This document shows positions 35,366 to 46,768 of a stretch of DNA of 64,000 nt, one piece after another. Below the pieces are notes generated by a model that did no database searches, had not been told where the DNA came from, and worked only from the letters and a program-made list of their open reading frames with translations. A program made the position numbers and the translations under genes. The stretch is from Guadua angustifolia (Eukaryota; Streptophyta; Magnoliopsida; Poales; Poaceae): the NCBI GenBank assembly GCA_036346375.1, contig CM070508.1, positions 11,030,852 to 11,094,851 on the forward strand, read 5' to 3'. The stretch's first letter is position 1. Each line of letters opens with the position of its first letter.

Positions 35366-36733
35366 AAATGGCATGATCATCCGAGTAGTGTGTAAACTTC
35401 GCACTTTTCAAGTGCATGCTCTTTCTGCCTCTTTTTCCAAGCTGAAACTTTTTGCTATCTCTACTAGAGTTTGAGTGTATTCTTTGCCTCCTTAACAGAA
35501 ACCTGCTAAGATGGTAGACTATAACTCCGGAACTGATTGTAGCACTCTTTTTTATAAGAATTTATGATACCGTGTTGAGTACAAGAACAAGAAAAAAACA
35601 CTACATAACAACATAATTGTCAAGTGGCATCTCTCTAGCATGCTAGCAATGCAAATAGAGTTAATTTGTCATGTATCTCGTCATTTGGCAAAAACAAACT
35701 AAGGGTAACAAAGCAATCTCAATGCTAGGACTGAAAACTGCTGCAGGACCCACCACCAGCTGCCTTGATGGGTATTTGTTGCTGTGTACAAGATTTACAT
35801 CCTATATCATTTTTGGATCATACTTTCTTTGGTGATAATCACCAAACAAGCACCTATGAAACAAAAATATTGGATATACCTTAAGGATTTATTAAGCATG
35901 TTTCAACTTTGGTGGTTGTCAGTTGTCACAAAGAAGACAAAGGACAATACATCCTAGGCAGAAGAGTAAAGGTGAGAGGAGAAAATTGCAATAATCCTAC
36001 CTGGTAACAGTACTCACTGAAGTGTACTTTAGGGTCAAGTCTAAAAGAAAATGATAGATTACTAAAAATGTTGTTTCCTGAACATACTTGATTGGGTTGT
36101 TGACCAAACTATCCTAGATAGTTCAAAAATGCAGATGTAGGCTTGTAGCGATAAAGTTCATACCTTCCAATCCCGAGATAGCCCAACAGCTGAAAACTCC
36201 AATAATTGTTTAAAAAACAATGCTATCATAAAAAAATACTAACATTAGCACGAAAATTTCCATTTCGCAACTCAACAAAGCCATTCATAACCTCAATTCT
36301 GCCAATATTTTGATCATTTTTCTCCATCTCTTACATTGACTCCTTAGCTATTGATCTGACATCTTTGGCTCCCTTTTCTTGACAAAAAAATACATTAATA
36401 CTTTTAGTGCCTCAAGGTATAAATAAGATGTGCATGAAAATCACCTATAAATAAAGGGCAAATTGCAAGGAGGTGCATACCATTCAAAGTTTTTCTTTTG
36501 TGTCACTCTTTCTACCATTGATCAGATCCCCTCCAAGTTCATATCAGTTATCAGAACTTGAATAAGATCTTTTTTATTGAGTGATCAAACTTCAAACATA
36601 TGATGCAGTTAAAACCATGGCAGTCATGACTCATGAGTAGAGAATGCGTATAGAGAGTTTATTTGGTTTATTATGTTAGGGGACACTGGGACATACACAA
36701 TAATCAACATAACTGCAGTGTCCAAATACTTAC

Positions 36734-37030
36734 ACGAGGAATATTTCTCGCAATGCATGTGACCACCCCACTAATCGAATCCCCTCTAACTCTTACTTTA
36801 TCAATTGCATCGATCATCTTCTGTGCCCATTCTGGATCAGGACATCTAACAATGTTGCTCTCTATCTGTAAAATTTCAAAAAAAAAGAGATAAAATTCAG
36901 CAATTGTCTACTAAGACTATCCAGTAATGTTGGAGTAGGAAAGGGTGGGAACCACAGACCTGCTCCATGGTTACAGCTTTGTAATCAACTGCATCTTCTA
37001 GAAGCACAACTTGATGCACTTTGGAAACAA
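36734..37030 (-). pseudogene. Chorismate synthase fragment, two exons, captured
   Basis: 36865-36734 (132 bp, acceptor TTTTACAG, donor GTAAGT) reads IESNIVRCPDPEWAQKMIDA and KVRVRGDSISGVVTCIARNI. This is the conserved chorismate synthase region with RGDSxGG, here with Ser in place of the first Gly. About 37030-36960 reads KVHQVVLLEDAVDYKAVTME just before it, and a 94-bp intron remains. Chorismate synthase is the last shikimate-pathway enzyme, in plastids. Only an internal piece is present, next to the polymerase fragment and on the same strand, though the two genes are unrelated. Confidence 0.85.
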
Positions 37031-37332
37031 ACGCCAAGATTTGCAAATAAATATTCTTCCACTATAAGGTGCCAGAGGATTATTTTATAAATTTATTCAA
37101 AGAGATAGCCACAAAATTTGCCTTTTTGCAATGGAAATGAACAGATGAAAGAAATCATTCTATTCACCATAGCAGGATATTTGCAATATTGGGGATTGCT
37201 CTATGCAACAGTATGCTAGATCAAACGATATAAGCAACACAATTCTTAATATTTAGGTCAAGCAAGAAGCAGGATAAAAGTAAAACGAGGAGGGGCTATT
37301 TAACAGGAAACTTCTATGCCAATTGTATTTCA

Positions 37333-37360
37333 CTAGATATGGTAGCGTGCTATTGCACGC
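37333..37360 (-). other. Internal Helitron 3' terminus (second, bypassed or nested)
   Basis: On the minus strand a perfect hairpin GCGTGCAATAGCACGC is followed by TACCATATCTAG and then T. This is a textbook Helitron 3' end (stem-loop, short spacer, CTAG), in the same direction as the outer one, 4 kb before it. Confidence 0.75.
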
Positions 37361-37454
37361 CGTGTTGTGTGGACGTGAAAATAGGGACGGATAATAGCGC
37401 ATAGATCTATGTAGGGGTAGCAATTGTAGGATCTTTTTAGAAAATAGGCTGAGT

Positions 37455-38222
37455 TGCGCGCGATGCCACGCCGGCAAAAAAATCTGACCCAAATTTTTCT
37501 GCAAAAAAGACGTAATTCCAGTCCATCGTGTCGAAAGAACCGACGCTCGTGCTGAATTTGCGGAATTACGGGATGAGATGCGCGCGATGCCACGCCGGCG
37601 AAAAAATCTGACCCAAATTTTTCTGCAAAAAATACGTAATTCCAATCTATCGTGTCGAAAGAACCGGCACTCGTGCTAAATTTGCGGAATTAAGGGGTAT
37701 TTTTTGTAAAATAACTGGCGAAAGGACTTGTTCGTGATCTGCAGAAATATCTCTTTCGACAAATTATTTGAAAAATATTAGAGACCGAGCTAAAAAATCG
37801 AGGTGGGAAAATAGTCTAGATGAAAAATGGCGAAAAATTATTAGAGATGTTAACCTTCTTTTGTCAAGCCTAACATTCTACGCGTTCACCGAGTAATAAT
37901 ACATGTTTTAAAAAATATCAGAGATCGAGATATTCCAGTCTATCATGTCGAAAGAATTGGCGCCCGTGCTGAATTTGCGGAATTACGGGGTATTTTTTGT
38001 AAAATAACTGGCGAAAGGACTTGTTCGTGATCTGTAGAAACATCTCTTTCGACGAATTATTTGAAAAATATTGGAGACCGAGCTGAAAAATCGAGGTGGG
38101 AAAATAGTCTAGAGAAAAAATGGCGAAAACTTATTAGAGATGACAACCTTCTTTTGTCGAGCCTAACACTCTACACGTTCACCGAGTAATAATACATATT
38201 TAAAAAAATATCAGAGATCGAG
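37455..38222. repeat. Nested tandem duplications (124-bp and 293-bp periods)
   Basis: A 124-base unit starting TGCGCGCGATGCCACGCCGG occurs at 37455 and 37579. A 293-base unit starting 'aattacggggtattttttgt' occurs at 37688 and 37981. The second unit ends with the same 'gtgctgaatttgcgg' as the first. There are no frames of interest. Confidence 0.75.
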
Positions 38223-38450
38223 ATGGAAAATCAAGCCGGGGAAAGAGTCTAGAGATAGAGCTGCACACATATTTCTAGGGACGAAAACATTTTTTCCGAG
38301 AAAAACGGAGAAAGGACCTAGACGTAAAGAGCAAGAGCCTATTTGTTACATTGTTGGACCTGTCCGCTATCCTGAAAAATTAGAAAAGGGCTTGCTCGCG
38401 ATTTGAATCTAACGGGACCCCTTTTCCGTAAAACAGCATGACGAGGACCA

Positions 38451-39114
38451 TGACGAGGGCTGGGCGTCATTTGACCGGCTGGCGTGAGGTCAACGGACCC
38501 CTCGAGCTCGGGAGGCCCCCGGCCTCGACCTGGGTGCATATCGAGGCGCTCGACCTAGAGCGCGCTAGACCCGAGCACGGCCCCGCTCGACCTCGAGCTC
38601 GGGCGGGCCCTTGTTCGGGGCCACGATCCACTCTGGGATTTCGGATCAAGCATTTGACCGACGGTTGCTCAAGGCGCGGGTCGTGGGGCAGGCGCAGATA
38701 CATGCAACAAGTTCGGAGCGATTACAGCTGGCCCTCGGCGTGCATGAAGGCCACTTCAGGAATCTAGCCCAGTAGTTGCGTCTTGGAGGCATAAAACCGG
38801 GAGCCTGATCCTTTGGGAACACAGAGACAACGACGCACCCTAGCTCGAGCTTAGACTTAGCCATTGCTGAACTTGAGCTGTAAAACACCCTTGTACTTAG
38901 GATTAGCCAAGAAAACAGCCGCAAGGCGACTGGAGTAGAGCTATTACCTTCAACAGGCTCGAACCAAGATAAATCTCGGTCTCCGCTTCGTTGTCGTCTT
39001 GCTCGACCATAACCTCGTCTGTACTTTTCTTTTGTTTGAGCGGCGCCGCTAAGATCCCATATCACTCGAGACATTTACCACATTTCTTGCGGTTGGCGAT
39101 CCCGATCGTCGACA
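38451..39114 (+). repeat. Gypsy-2 5' LTR (664 bp)
   Basis: It starts TGACGAGGGCTGGGCGTC and ends CGATCGTCGACA. It pairs with 46769-47431. Confidence 0.75.
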
Positions 39115-39116
39115 GC

Positions 39117-39134
39117 TGGCGCCCACCGTGGGGC
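39117..39134 (+). promoter_or_regulatory. Gypsy-2 primer binding site
   Basis: TGGCGCCCACCGTGGGGC lies two bases after the LTR, as in gypsy-1. Confidence 0.7.
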
Positions 39135-39183
39135 CCGATTGCTTCGCTTTTTCGCAGGAACAACATCAAGAACCCAGGAGCAT

Positions 39184-40500
39184 GGCGCACTTCATCGACG
39201 GACTTTTCTCAAGCGTGGATTCAGCGACTCGACTCACGTCCTGTTTACGCCTTCGCCGCCGCCCTCCGGCAAAGACATTTCGATGGTCGACGGCCAAGGC
39301 GCGAGGGAAATGCGACGACCGTGATCCGCAGACCCTTGAAGACGCCCGTCGGATGGTGCGTTGCCATCAACAAGCCATAACCTCCTTGGCGGAGGGCCAG
39401 AGAGGGCCAGCACGTCCTCTGGGCCCCCCAGGCTCCCTCTCACGGGAGAGCGCCTCCGCGCCATCGCCAGGGTCATGGCTGAGCCCGATAGGGCGAGGTC
39501 GGAGCTCTTTGGCCGAGCCCTGGCCGAAGAGCTCGATCGGGCTGCGACCGAGGTCGCGCCTTCGCAGCACTGAAGTCAACACTCGGGGACCCGCTCCCAG
39601 AAGAGTGATGACAACACGTCGCGCCATCACCGCGCACCCATCGGACGCCCCACGCAGAGCGGCCCCGGCGGCGGGCTCGGGATGAGGCTTTGACGCAGCG
39701 CGCCTGGCGCCCTGCGGCACCGCGCCAAGCGGCCCGCCCAAGCCACTCGGTCTGAGTCGACCGCAAGTGGTCTGCGGACCTCTCCCGGACGTTCCGCCCA
39801 GCGCCAGAAGGTCGGGACCGCTATGCGTTACCTCCGGTGATTCGCGTGCGACCGTGGTCGTTCCCACGAAGGTCGGACCGCCGGGCAACCTCGACCGAGT
39901 CCCAGAGCGAGAGGGACCTTGTCGGTGATGACCACACCCGCCAAGACTTTGTCGACCTATGGTGCATGGCGTATTTCGACGGCTGCGCCGCAAGGCGGTG
40001 GCGGCTCGGTTTAAGCCCCCGCGATCGAAGGCTGCGGGACTAAGAACCCCGACGAGTTCTTGTCCATCTACTCGACCGCAATCTGGCGGCGGTGGGAACA
40101 GTGGTGATGGCAAACTACCTCCGACCGTCTTCGACGGGGCGCGAGACTGGCTTTTCAATCGAAACTGGTTCCTCAGTCATGGCGCCAAATCGAACGCCCT
40201 CGCTCCAACTTTCGAGTTATTACGAGCGGCCGGGGAGGAGAAGGACTGGACCGTGTCATCTAGGGTAGAATGAGCCGCTGCGTGATTTCGCGGCGGTTTA
40301 TCCGCACAAGGAACACGATTCGAGCATCTCCGACGGCCGTCATCAAGGCATTCAAGTTCGGCGTCGCGACGGCGCCTCATCAAGACTGGAGATCACCTCG
40401 AGGCTCGGCGTCAACAAACTTTTTCGCATGGCGGAGCGATATGCGGACGCGGACGACGCAGATCCGCCGAAGCGCGACCACGACCAAGATAAGCTTGGTC
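39184..40500 (+). pseudogene. Gypsy-2 gag remnants
   Basis: Pieces in all three frames match gypsy-1 gag: ERLRAIARVMAEPDRARSEL with FGRALAEELDRAATEV (39361-39573), ARFKP near 40010 and FIRTRNTIRASPTAVIKAFK near 40300. There are many frameshifts and no long frame. Confidence 0.7.
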
Positions 40501-40789
40501 TAAACCAAGCAGGTGGCCCGCCCAATTCGAGGTGCTGACCACGGCACCACTGCTAAGAAGCGGAAGCGTGACCGACGGGGCGGCGGCGGTCTGCCGCGGG
40601 TGGTCGTATCAGCGGATGGCCACCGCGAGGTCCTCGAGGTCTAAGGCCAGGCTCGTGAGGGCTCCAAACCCCGCCAAGGTCGGCCTCGACCTCGTCGGTA
40701 TGAACCGGCCCCAAAGAAGAGGGCTAACACAGGCCCCGGCGGACCGATGCCAGGCCGCAGGGGGCCGAGGGGCGCTCGGGATATGACGA

Positions 40790-41540
40790 AGCAAAGTTCT
40801 GCCTGTTTCATAGGGCGGCCGGCCACGACCTGCGGGCCTGCAGGGCTTGGCAGAGCAAGCTGGACGCCTTCTATGATGGGCGGGGCGAGATGCCCGTGCT
40901 CCCGAAGGATGACGACCGCATCGAGCAGGTGAACGCCAAGACGAGCACGGCGACCTTGATTTGGAGTTCGGCAGGCGGCCGGATCGATGTCATCTTTGGC
41001 GGCTCGTCGGCTTACCGATCGGTAGCGAGGTTAAAGCCGCGCCTTGAACCATCTACCAGTCGCCATCGAAGGCCCATCGGCGACCCCGCAAGTGGGCGAG
41101 CCACCATCACCTTCTCTCCGGAGGACGCCCTCCCATGTATGGCTCGAGACCTAAAGACCGCCTTGGTCGTGACCCCGACCATCAGCAATACCGTGGTTGG
41201 GCGCGTCATGGTCGACGGCGGCAGCTCTCTAAACTTCTTTGCGGTGGGAGCACTCGGCCGGATCTGATTCCCCGATCGAAGGTCAAGAGCGTCGCCATAC
41301 CCTTCTTGGGATTGTTCGGGAGCTCGACCATCCCCCTGGGGCAGGTGGTCTTGCCCGTGACCTTCGGTGACTCGGACAACTTCCGCACCGAGCTGGTCAC
41401 CTTCGAGGTGGTCGAGGGTGATCTCCCGCACAACGCCATTCTCGGGCGGCCTGCCTTGGTCAAGTTTATGGCGGCCAACCATTATGGCCATCGATGTATG
41501 AATTCGCTCGCCCGAGCGGCATCATCACCGTCTTGAGGCG
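40790..41540 (+). pseudogene. Gypsy-2 gag tail and protease
   Basis: KFCLFHRAAGHDLRACRAWQ-like sequence near 40790-40860 is in shifting frames. Then 40890-41267 has LKTALVVTPTISNTVVGRVM and the active site VDGGSSLN, and 41280-41500 has VVEGDLPHNAILGRPALVKF. It is the same order as gypsy-1, broken by frameshifts. Confidence 0.75.
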
Positions 41541-41799
41541 ACTGCGGCGGCACATGGGTGTGAGACCAAGGCCTTGGCCCTTGCATGGTATCTTCCATGT
41601 GGTCCGGAGGCGACGGCGAAGAACGCCCGCCAGAAGGCGGCAATCCAGCCCAGCGGGGCGACGAAGGCCGTGCCGCTCGAGGAGGGCGACCCGACCAAGT
41701 GCATCCACGTCTCGGCCGAGCTGAGTTCCAAATAGGAACTCGAGCTCGTCACCTTCCTTCGCGCCAACAAGGGTATATTCGCTGGGAACTGCGGACATG

Positions 41800-42230
41800 C
41801 GGCGAGGGAGGTGATCGAGCACAAGTTGCAGGTGAGACCCGGCTCTCGGCCTGTGCGCCAGAAGCTGCGTCGCTTCTCCCCGGAGAAGGTCGCGGTCATC
41901 AAGGAGAATCTTGACAAGCTCCTGAAGGCCGGCTTCATCCGTGAGGTCAATTACTCCGAGTGGCTGGCCAACCCGGTCATCGTGGAGAAGAAGGGAGGAA
42001 AGTGGAGAATGTGCGTCGACCATACGGGGTTGAACTCGGCTTGCCCGAAGGATAACTTCCCGCTTCCACGCATCGACGGATCGTCAACTCCACCGCAAGC
42101 GCCGGATGTTGAGCTTCTTGGATGCCTACTCGGGTACCACCAGATCAAGGTGGCGGTCGACGAGAGCAAGACTTCCTTCATCACGCCGTTTGGCACCTAT
42201 TGCTATGACCATGTCGTTTAGTCTGCAATC
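41800..42230 (+). pseudogene. Gypsy-2 reverse transcriptase, N-terminal half
   Basis: The frame 41811-42221 reads IEHKLQVRPGSRPVRQKLRR, SEWLANPVIVEKKGGKWRMC and, after a shift, MLSFLDAYSG. DEYHQ-like TRSRW and TSFITPFGTYCYDHVV follow. The first catalytic Asp is retained. The part with YVDD is degraded (GDIIVKSP near 42300). Confidence 0.75.
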
Positions 42231-42297
42231 ACGGGGCCACATTTCAGCACCGATGACCAAGACATTGAACCCGGATCGGGCGAAACCTTGAGGTCTC

Positions 42298-43260
42298 GTG
42301 GGCGACATCATCGTCAAGAGCCCCTCGAGGGTGACCACGTTCGCGACCTCGAGAAACCTTCGCCAACTGAGCAGCACGAGATCAAGCTCAATCCCGAAAA
42401 GTCGTGTTCGGTTGGCGTCGGGCAAGGTGCTCGGCTACATGATCGGAGGCTCGGGGGTTGGCCCGAATCCGGAGAAGATCGAGGCGATCGAGAAGATGGC
42501 GCCCCCGACCTCAATCAAGCAGGTGCAGAGCCTCACCGGCCGCATGGCCGCCCTCAGCAGGTTCATCTCGAGGCTCGGCGAGCGCGGGCTCCCGTTCTTC
42601 CAGACTCTGCGCAAGCACGGGGGCTTCGAGTGGACTCCGGAGGCGCAGCGGTCCTTCGACGAGCTGAAGGTATACCTGTCGTCCCCACCCCTCCTTACAA
42701 CACCACAACCTGGCGAGAGGTTGCTGCTCTACTCGCTGCCACCGCCCATTTGTCGATGCCGTCCTAGTGGCGAGCGGGGTCTCAAAGAAGACCCATCTAT
42801 TACGTCGGCGAGGTCTTGCACGCCCGGCGAGGCGCTACCCGCAGTGCGAAGCCGCTTGTATGCTCTCCTCATGGCGTCGCGCAAGCTCGGCACTATTTTC
42901 AGCGCATTCGTGGTCGCGTCGAGCAACTTCCGCTTAGGGACATCTTGCGGAACCGACGGCGGCGGTAGCGTCGCCAAGTGGGCCATGGAGTCGGGCGGCG
43001 TTTGATGTCGGTCGTCGCCTCGAAACGACCATCAAGTCGCGGTGCTCGCCGACCGTGGTCGAGAAGGTGTCATAATCTGCGCCCGAGCCGAGGTCGAGGA
43101 CTAAAAGCCTTGGGTCATGTTCTTGACGGCTCGAGGTCCTTCAAGCGCTCGGTGGCATCCTCATTCTCACACGCATGGCGACCACCGAGGTCGTGGTTCG
43201 TTTTGAGTTCTGGCGACCAATAATGTGGTAGATCTGAAGCTCTCTTGGCGGGCCTCCGAG
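42298..43260 (+). pseudogene. Gypsy-2 connection, RNase H and extra RNase H
   Basis: 42410-42720 reads GYMIGGSGVGPNPEKIEAIE, VQSLTGRMAALSRFISRLGE and FEWTPEAQRSFDELKVYLSS, the RT connection region. RLYALLMASRKLGTIF lies near 42850. DGSRSFKRS near 43125 marks the extra RNase H, as in gypsy-1. It is broken by frameshifts. Confidence 0.75.
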
Positions 43261-43329
43261 CTTGCAAGGCTTTGGGCGTCGCCGGTTGGTCGTGAGGGCG
43301 ACTCGGCTGTCGTCAACCAATTACAACAA

Positions 43330-43885
43330 GGAGTACCAATGCTCGGGGACTCGATGGCGAAATACCTTGCCGAGGTCATAAAATGGAGAAGTGGTTTGAA
43401 CTTGGAGCTCAAGCACATCCCGGGAAGGACAACTCGGTACGATTTCCTCTCCAAGCTCGCCTCCTCCGACAGCGGTCCCACCCGATGTCATCTCGAGGCA
43501 ATGGCGGCCCTCGATCTCCGAAAGCAGAGGCCTTGCTCGTGGCGGTCGAAGGTACACCTTCTGGGCCAATTCCATCTTTGATTTCCTTGCGGGGCGACCT
43601 ACCACCCGACCTGCCGAGAGAGCGGATCAGCGCCGGGCGAGTCTATACGCTTCGTCGAAGGAAGCTCTACAGCGACATGTTTCCGGCATCTGGCGCGGTG
43701 CGTCTCCACGGAGGAGGTAAGTACCTACTAAACGACATCCATTCGGCCTCTGTGGAGCACATTCTTCGTCTGGGACGATGGTCGGCAAGGCCTTCCGCAT
43801 GGGGTATTATTGGCCAATGACCCCTTCAAGATGCTCGTGATATCGTCGCACTTGCCGCATGCTAATTCCACGCCGGAAGTCGCAC
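43330..43885 (+). pseudogene. Gypsy-2 integrase N-terminus, core deleted
   Basis: LKHIPGRTTRYDFLSKLASS and the start of the zinc region (GKYLLNDIHSASVEHILRLG, then ALACQFHA-like sequence near 43855) are visible. At about 43885 the sequence passes directly into the antisense coiled coil, so the catalytic core and C-terminal domain seen in gypsy-1 (11640-12420) are absent. Confidence 0.7.
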
Positions 43886-43892
43886 CACCGCG

Positions 43893-44102
43893 CTACGCTC
43901 CTCCTGCGCCCTCATCGTGCAGCGCGGATCGGCGAACTCTTGGGCTCGCTGCTCGAGCTCCCCTGCTTTCGACCTCTATGGTCCTGATGAGCTTGGAGCG
44001 CTCGACCTCCCGCGCCTCTATCACGTTCAGGAGGCCCCTCAGCACGTCAGCGTGCTCTCGAAGGCCTTGTAGCCCGCGAGAGGCATGGTCGATCACCTTC
44101 AC
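43893..44102 (-). pseudogene. Gypsy-2 antisense gene: coiled-coil remnant
   Basis: Read on the minus strand, SRGLQGLREHADVLRGLLNV and REVERSKLIRTIEVESRG match the start of the coiled coil of gypsy-1 (GLQGLQTHSDGLKALLDVLE). The long C-terminal part is gone. Confidence 0.6.
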
Positions 44103-44423
44103 GACGAAGGGGGGCCAAAATGTGAGTGGACAAGGAGCTCAGGCTATGAACTACGAAGTGCGCAGGAAGACCCTTACCTCGCGGAGATGGCCCTCCAGGC
44201 GTGCACGGGTAAACTCCTCGCGGTCGTCCGTACGATCGCGAGGGATCTCCTCCTCATCGGCCGCCGTGTTGGAACCGGGGGCGGCCAAGGTTACCGCTGG
44301 CGCACTTGGGCCAGGGCCCAGACTCCCCGCCCCGATGACGGCCTGGTCTTCCGCCACCTCTTCCGGTGGATTCAACTCGCCAATGGGCCGCGCGGCGGGT
44401 CGATCCCGACCTCCGGCCGGGCC

Positions 44424-44933
44424 TCACCCGTCTCCGCACCAAAGGGATGGCGGCGGGTCCGCGGCATCCTCGACCTCCACGGCTGGGATCTGCGGCCTCG
44501 GCCACGGCGACCACGGTGGCAAGATCCATGAACACCGCGGCTGGTCTGCTCGGTGGCGGTGACATCGCAACCTCAACGCTGGAGCGGCCGTGGCGGAGGA
44601 GCTCGGTATCGCCGGCGGCCGCATGGCTCGGCGTCCTCCTCGCGGTGACACCAGGAGAGACAACGTCGGCAGATGCGCCATGGTCGACAGCTGCGTCATG
44701 GGCCTCGCCGGTGTTGAAACCGCGCTGGTTGCGGGCTCGGGCTCGTCATCGTCTGTGTCGTCGAGGCCTTGGTCGAACTCGCCGGCCTGAACCAGGCTCG
44801 GCGACCCCGACGGAGTTCGCGTTGGGAGCGAGAGGCGGCGCGGGACCAATTCGAATGTGTCCTCCTCAGACTCGGACTCGCCCTGGATAACAACCATCGT
44901 CAAAACGGGCAAGTTTCGAGCTCGGGCGCTCAA
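44424..44933 (-). pseudogene. Gypsy-2 antisense gene: acidic segment
   Basis: MSARARNLPVLTMVVIQGES and EFDQGLDDTDDDEPEPATS parallel gypsy-1 (MSARAQHLPELTMTIVQGGP; KFDQGLDDLDEEEPLPATS). The shared frame in two elements supports real past coding. Confidence 0.65.
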
Positions 44934-44969
44934 GGTCTGTGATCAAGAGCATACACTAAGCCAGAAAGA

Positions 44970-46376
44970 TCACGAGGCGTTGCGGCCTAAAGATCTTTGG
45001 GGTTTACAGGTCACTGACCTCGCCTCGTCGAGGGTCGGCGGAGATCTTGCTGCCCCGGTGCCACGGGAGCACGTCGCTTCCGCGCCCCACCAGCCTGGGA
45101 CCTCAGGAATCGGGTGGCTCGCGTCGCCAGGCAGTGGCGGTCCTAGGGCCTCGAGCCGAGCACCTGGGCAGTGGGGCTCGAAGTCCGGCGGCCGCCGCTC
45201 TCTGTTACTAAAGAGGAAGAACTCATCAGCAAATGGTCGCATGGCGGTATGGCTCATGAGCTCAACCGGTGGGATCCTTACCATGGCACGGTCCCCCCAC
45301 TCGACGTGGGACTTCTTCGCCTCCGAGGGGCCCGCTCCGGCAGCGGGAGGCCTCTTCTTCCCTCTCTTGCCCTTGCCCCCTCCGGGCAGCGGGAGCATCC
45401 GCCTGGCTGTATCAAACAGCTCTTGATGGTCCTGCGCGCACGAGAGGGTCAAGAAAGGCCTCGGGGCCACTGAGACGAGCCCTTGGTCTGATTGGTTTAC
45501 CTCGGGTTTTCGGCGGAGCACGTTCCTTGGGACGGAGTCGTCCATGGAATAGTTGTGCGCCAATTTCCCGAACATCTCGTACATCCTGTCGGCGACCCAA
45601 GACTCCTTCGGAGCTGCAAAAGGAGCGCCCTTCAGGGACCATCGAAGTGCAGATTCGAGCAAGACCACGAAGCAGGAAAAGGCTTACCGGACGTACTCTC
45701 GCGTGTCGGGTCGATGCGCCCCTGGATCTCGAAGAACGGGTGCGTTCGCCTTCGCAGGGGAGACACTCGGTTCCGCAGGAAATCGACGGCGATCGCCTGC
45801 CCGGTGAGACCGCGCTCGGCGCAGAGGTGTATGGCGGCAATGGCCTCTTAAATGCGTCCTCGAGTCGCCCGATTCGGGGTCTCCTTCTTCCGTCGGCAGG
45901 CTTTCCCTTATGTATGACGTCGTCGAGCTCCCTTTCTTGAGTAGAACCGGCGCTCGGCCTGGCCGAGGGAGTCCCGAGATTGAATCTTGGGGAAGGACCA
46001 CTTGAGCCCTGTCCGCTGCCGGAAATAGAGGCACCCGACCACAGGGTCCTTCCCGGAGCGGAAGAGGTGAAATCACCGAAAAGAAGAAGCGAGGGTAGGG
46101 AGCGATTCTAGGAACCCCTCGCAGTGGGAAAAGATGGCGAGAGTAAGAATGGAGTTCGGCACCGGGTTTCTGAGCTCGATCTCGCGGTGGTGAGGACCAC
46201 GGAGAGGAACTTCGCTCTCCGGGTCCGCAGAAAAGAGGAAGTGCTTTCGGTCGAGCGATTTAAATCATCCCCGGGGTTGGCTCGGTCTCGTTGCCCAGAG
46301 CCGCCATGTGTATGGGTCGAGCGGCCCGTGGTCTCGAGTTCCTTCATCCTCGAAAGCGACAGTGCTCCTCCTAAGC
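44970..46376 (-). pseudogene. Gypsy-2 antisense gene: gypsy-type transposon domain
   Basis: From right to left, pieces read PVPNSILTLAIFSHCEGFLE, FRSGKDPVVGCLYFRQRTGL and SRDSLGQAERRFY (46200-45940), then AAPKESWVADRMYEMFGKLA and SVPRNVLRRKPEV (45620-45500). A 232-codon frame spans 45668-44970. They match the antisense domain of gypsy-1 in order. A long, possibly intron-free region near 45450-45000 contains DHQELFDTARRMLPLPGGGK. Confidence 0.65.
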
Positions 46377-46750
46377 AGCCATAGCGATCGCGCGATCTCG
46401 GTCGGCGGGGAGGAAGGTTTTTGCTTTCGGGCGAAAACCTGGTCGGGAAGCTTCCTCAAGAGCTGCGGCTTTTTGGGTTTATAAGCCACACCGTCGCTAA
46501 GACTCGGATCATGGCGCTTGAGGACTCGCCGCCACGATTTGACAGATGCAATTAAAGTAAGGCGGCGGTTTCGAGGCACTGCGAGTGTCACCAACCGTTC
46601 GCATCCGTCATCGGGCGACGGAGATCAAGGCGCCAGTGTCATATCCTCAAGACACAGCGTTACATTTCCGCACGACCTCGACCTCAAGGAAATTGCAGGA
46701 ATCGATCCGGCTATGGAGACTCAAGGTCGGCCCATGTTCCGCCCACGACC

Positions 46751-46768
46751 TTAAGCCTCGGGGCTAGG
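46751..46768 (+). promoter_or_regulatory. Gypsy-2 polypurine tract
   Basis: TTAAGCCTCGGGGCTAGG directly precedes the 3' LTR and resembles the gypsy-1 tract. Confidence 0.55.

Noticed and set aside
41466..42023. 185-codon minus-strand frame in gypsy-2
   Set aside because: It is antisense to the reverse transcriptase, and the equivalent shadow exists in gypsy-1.
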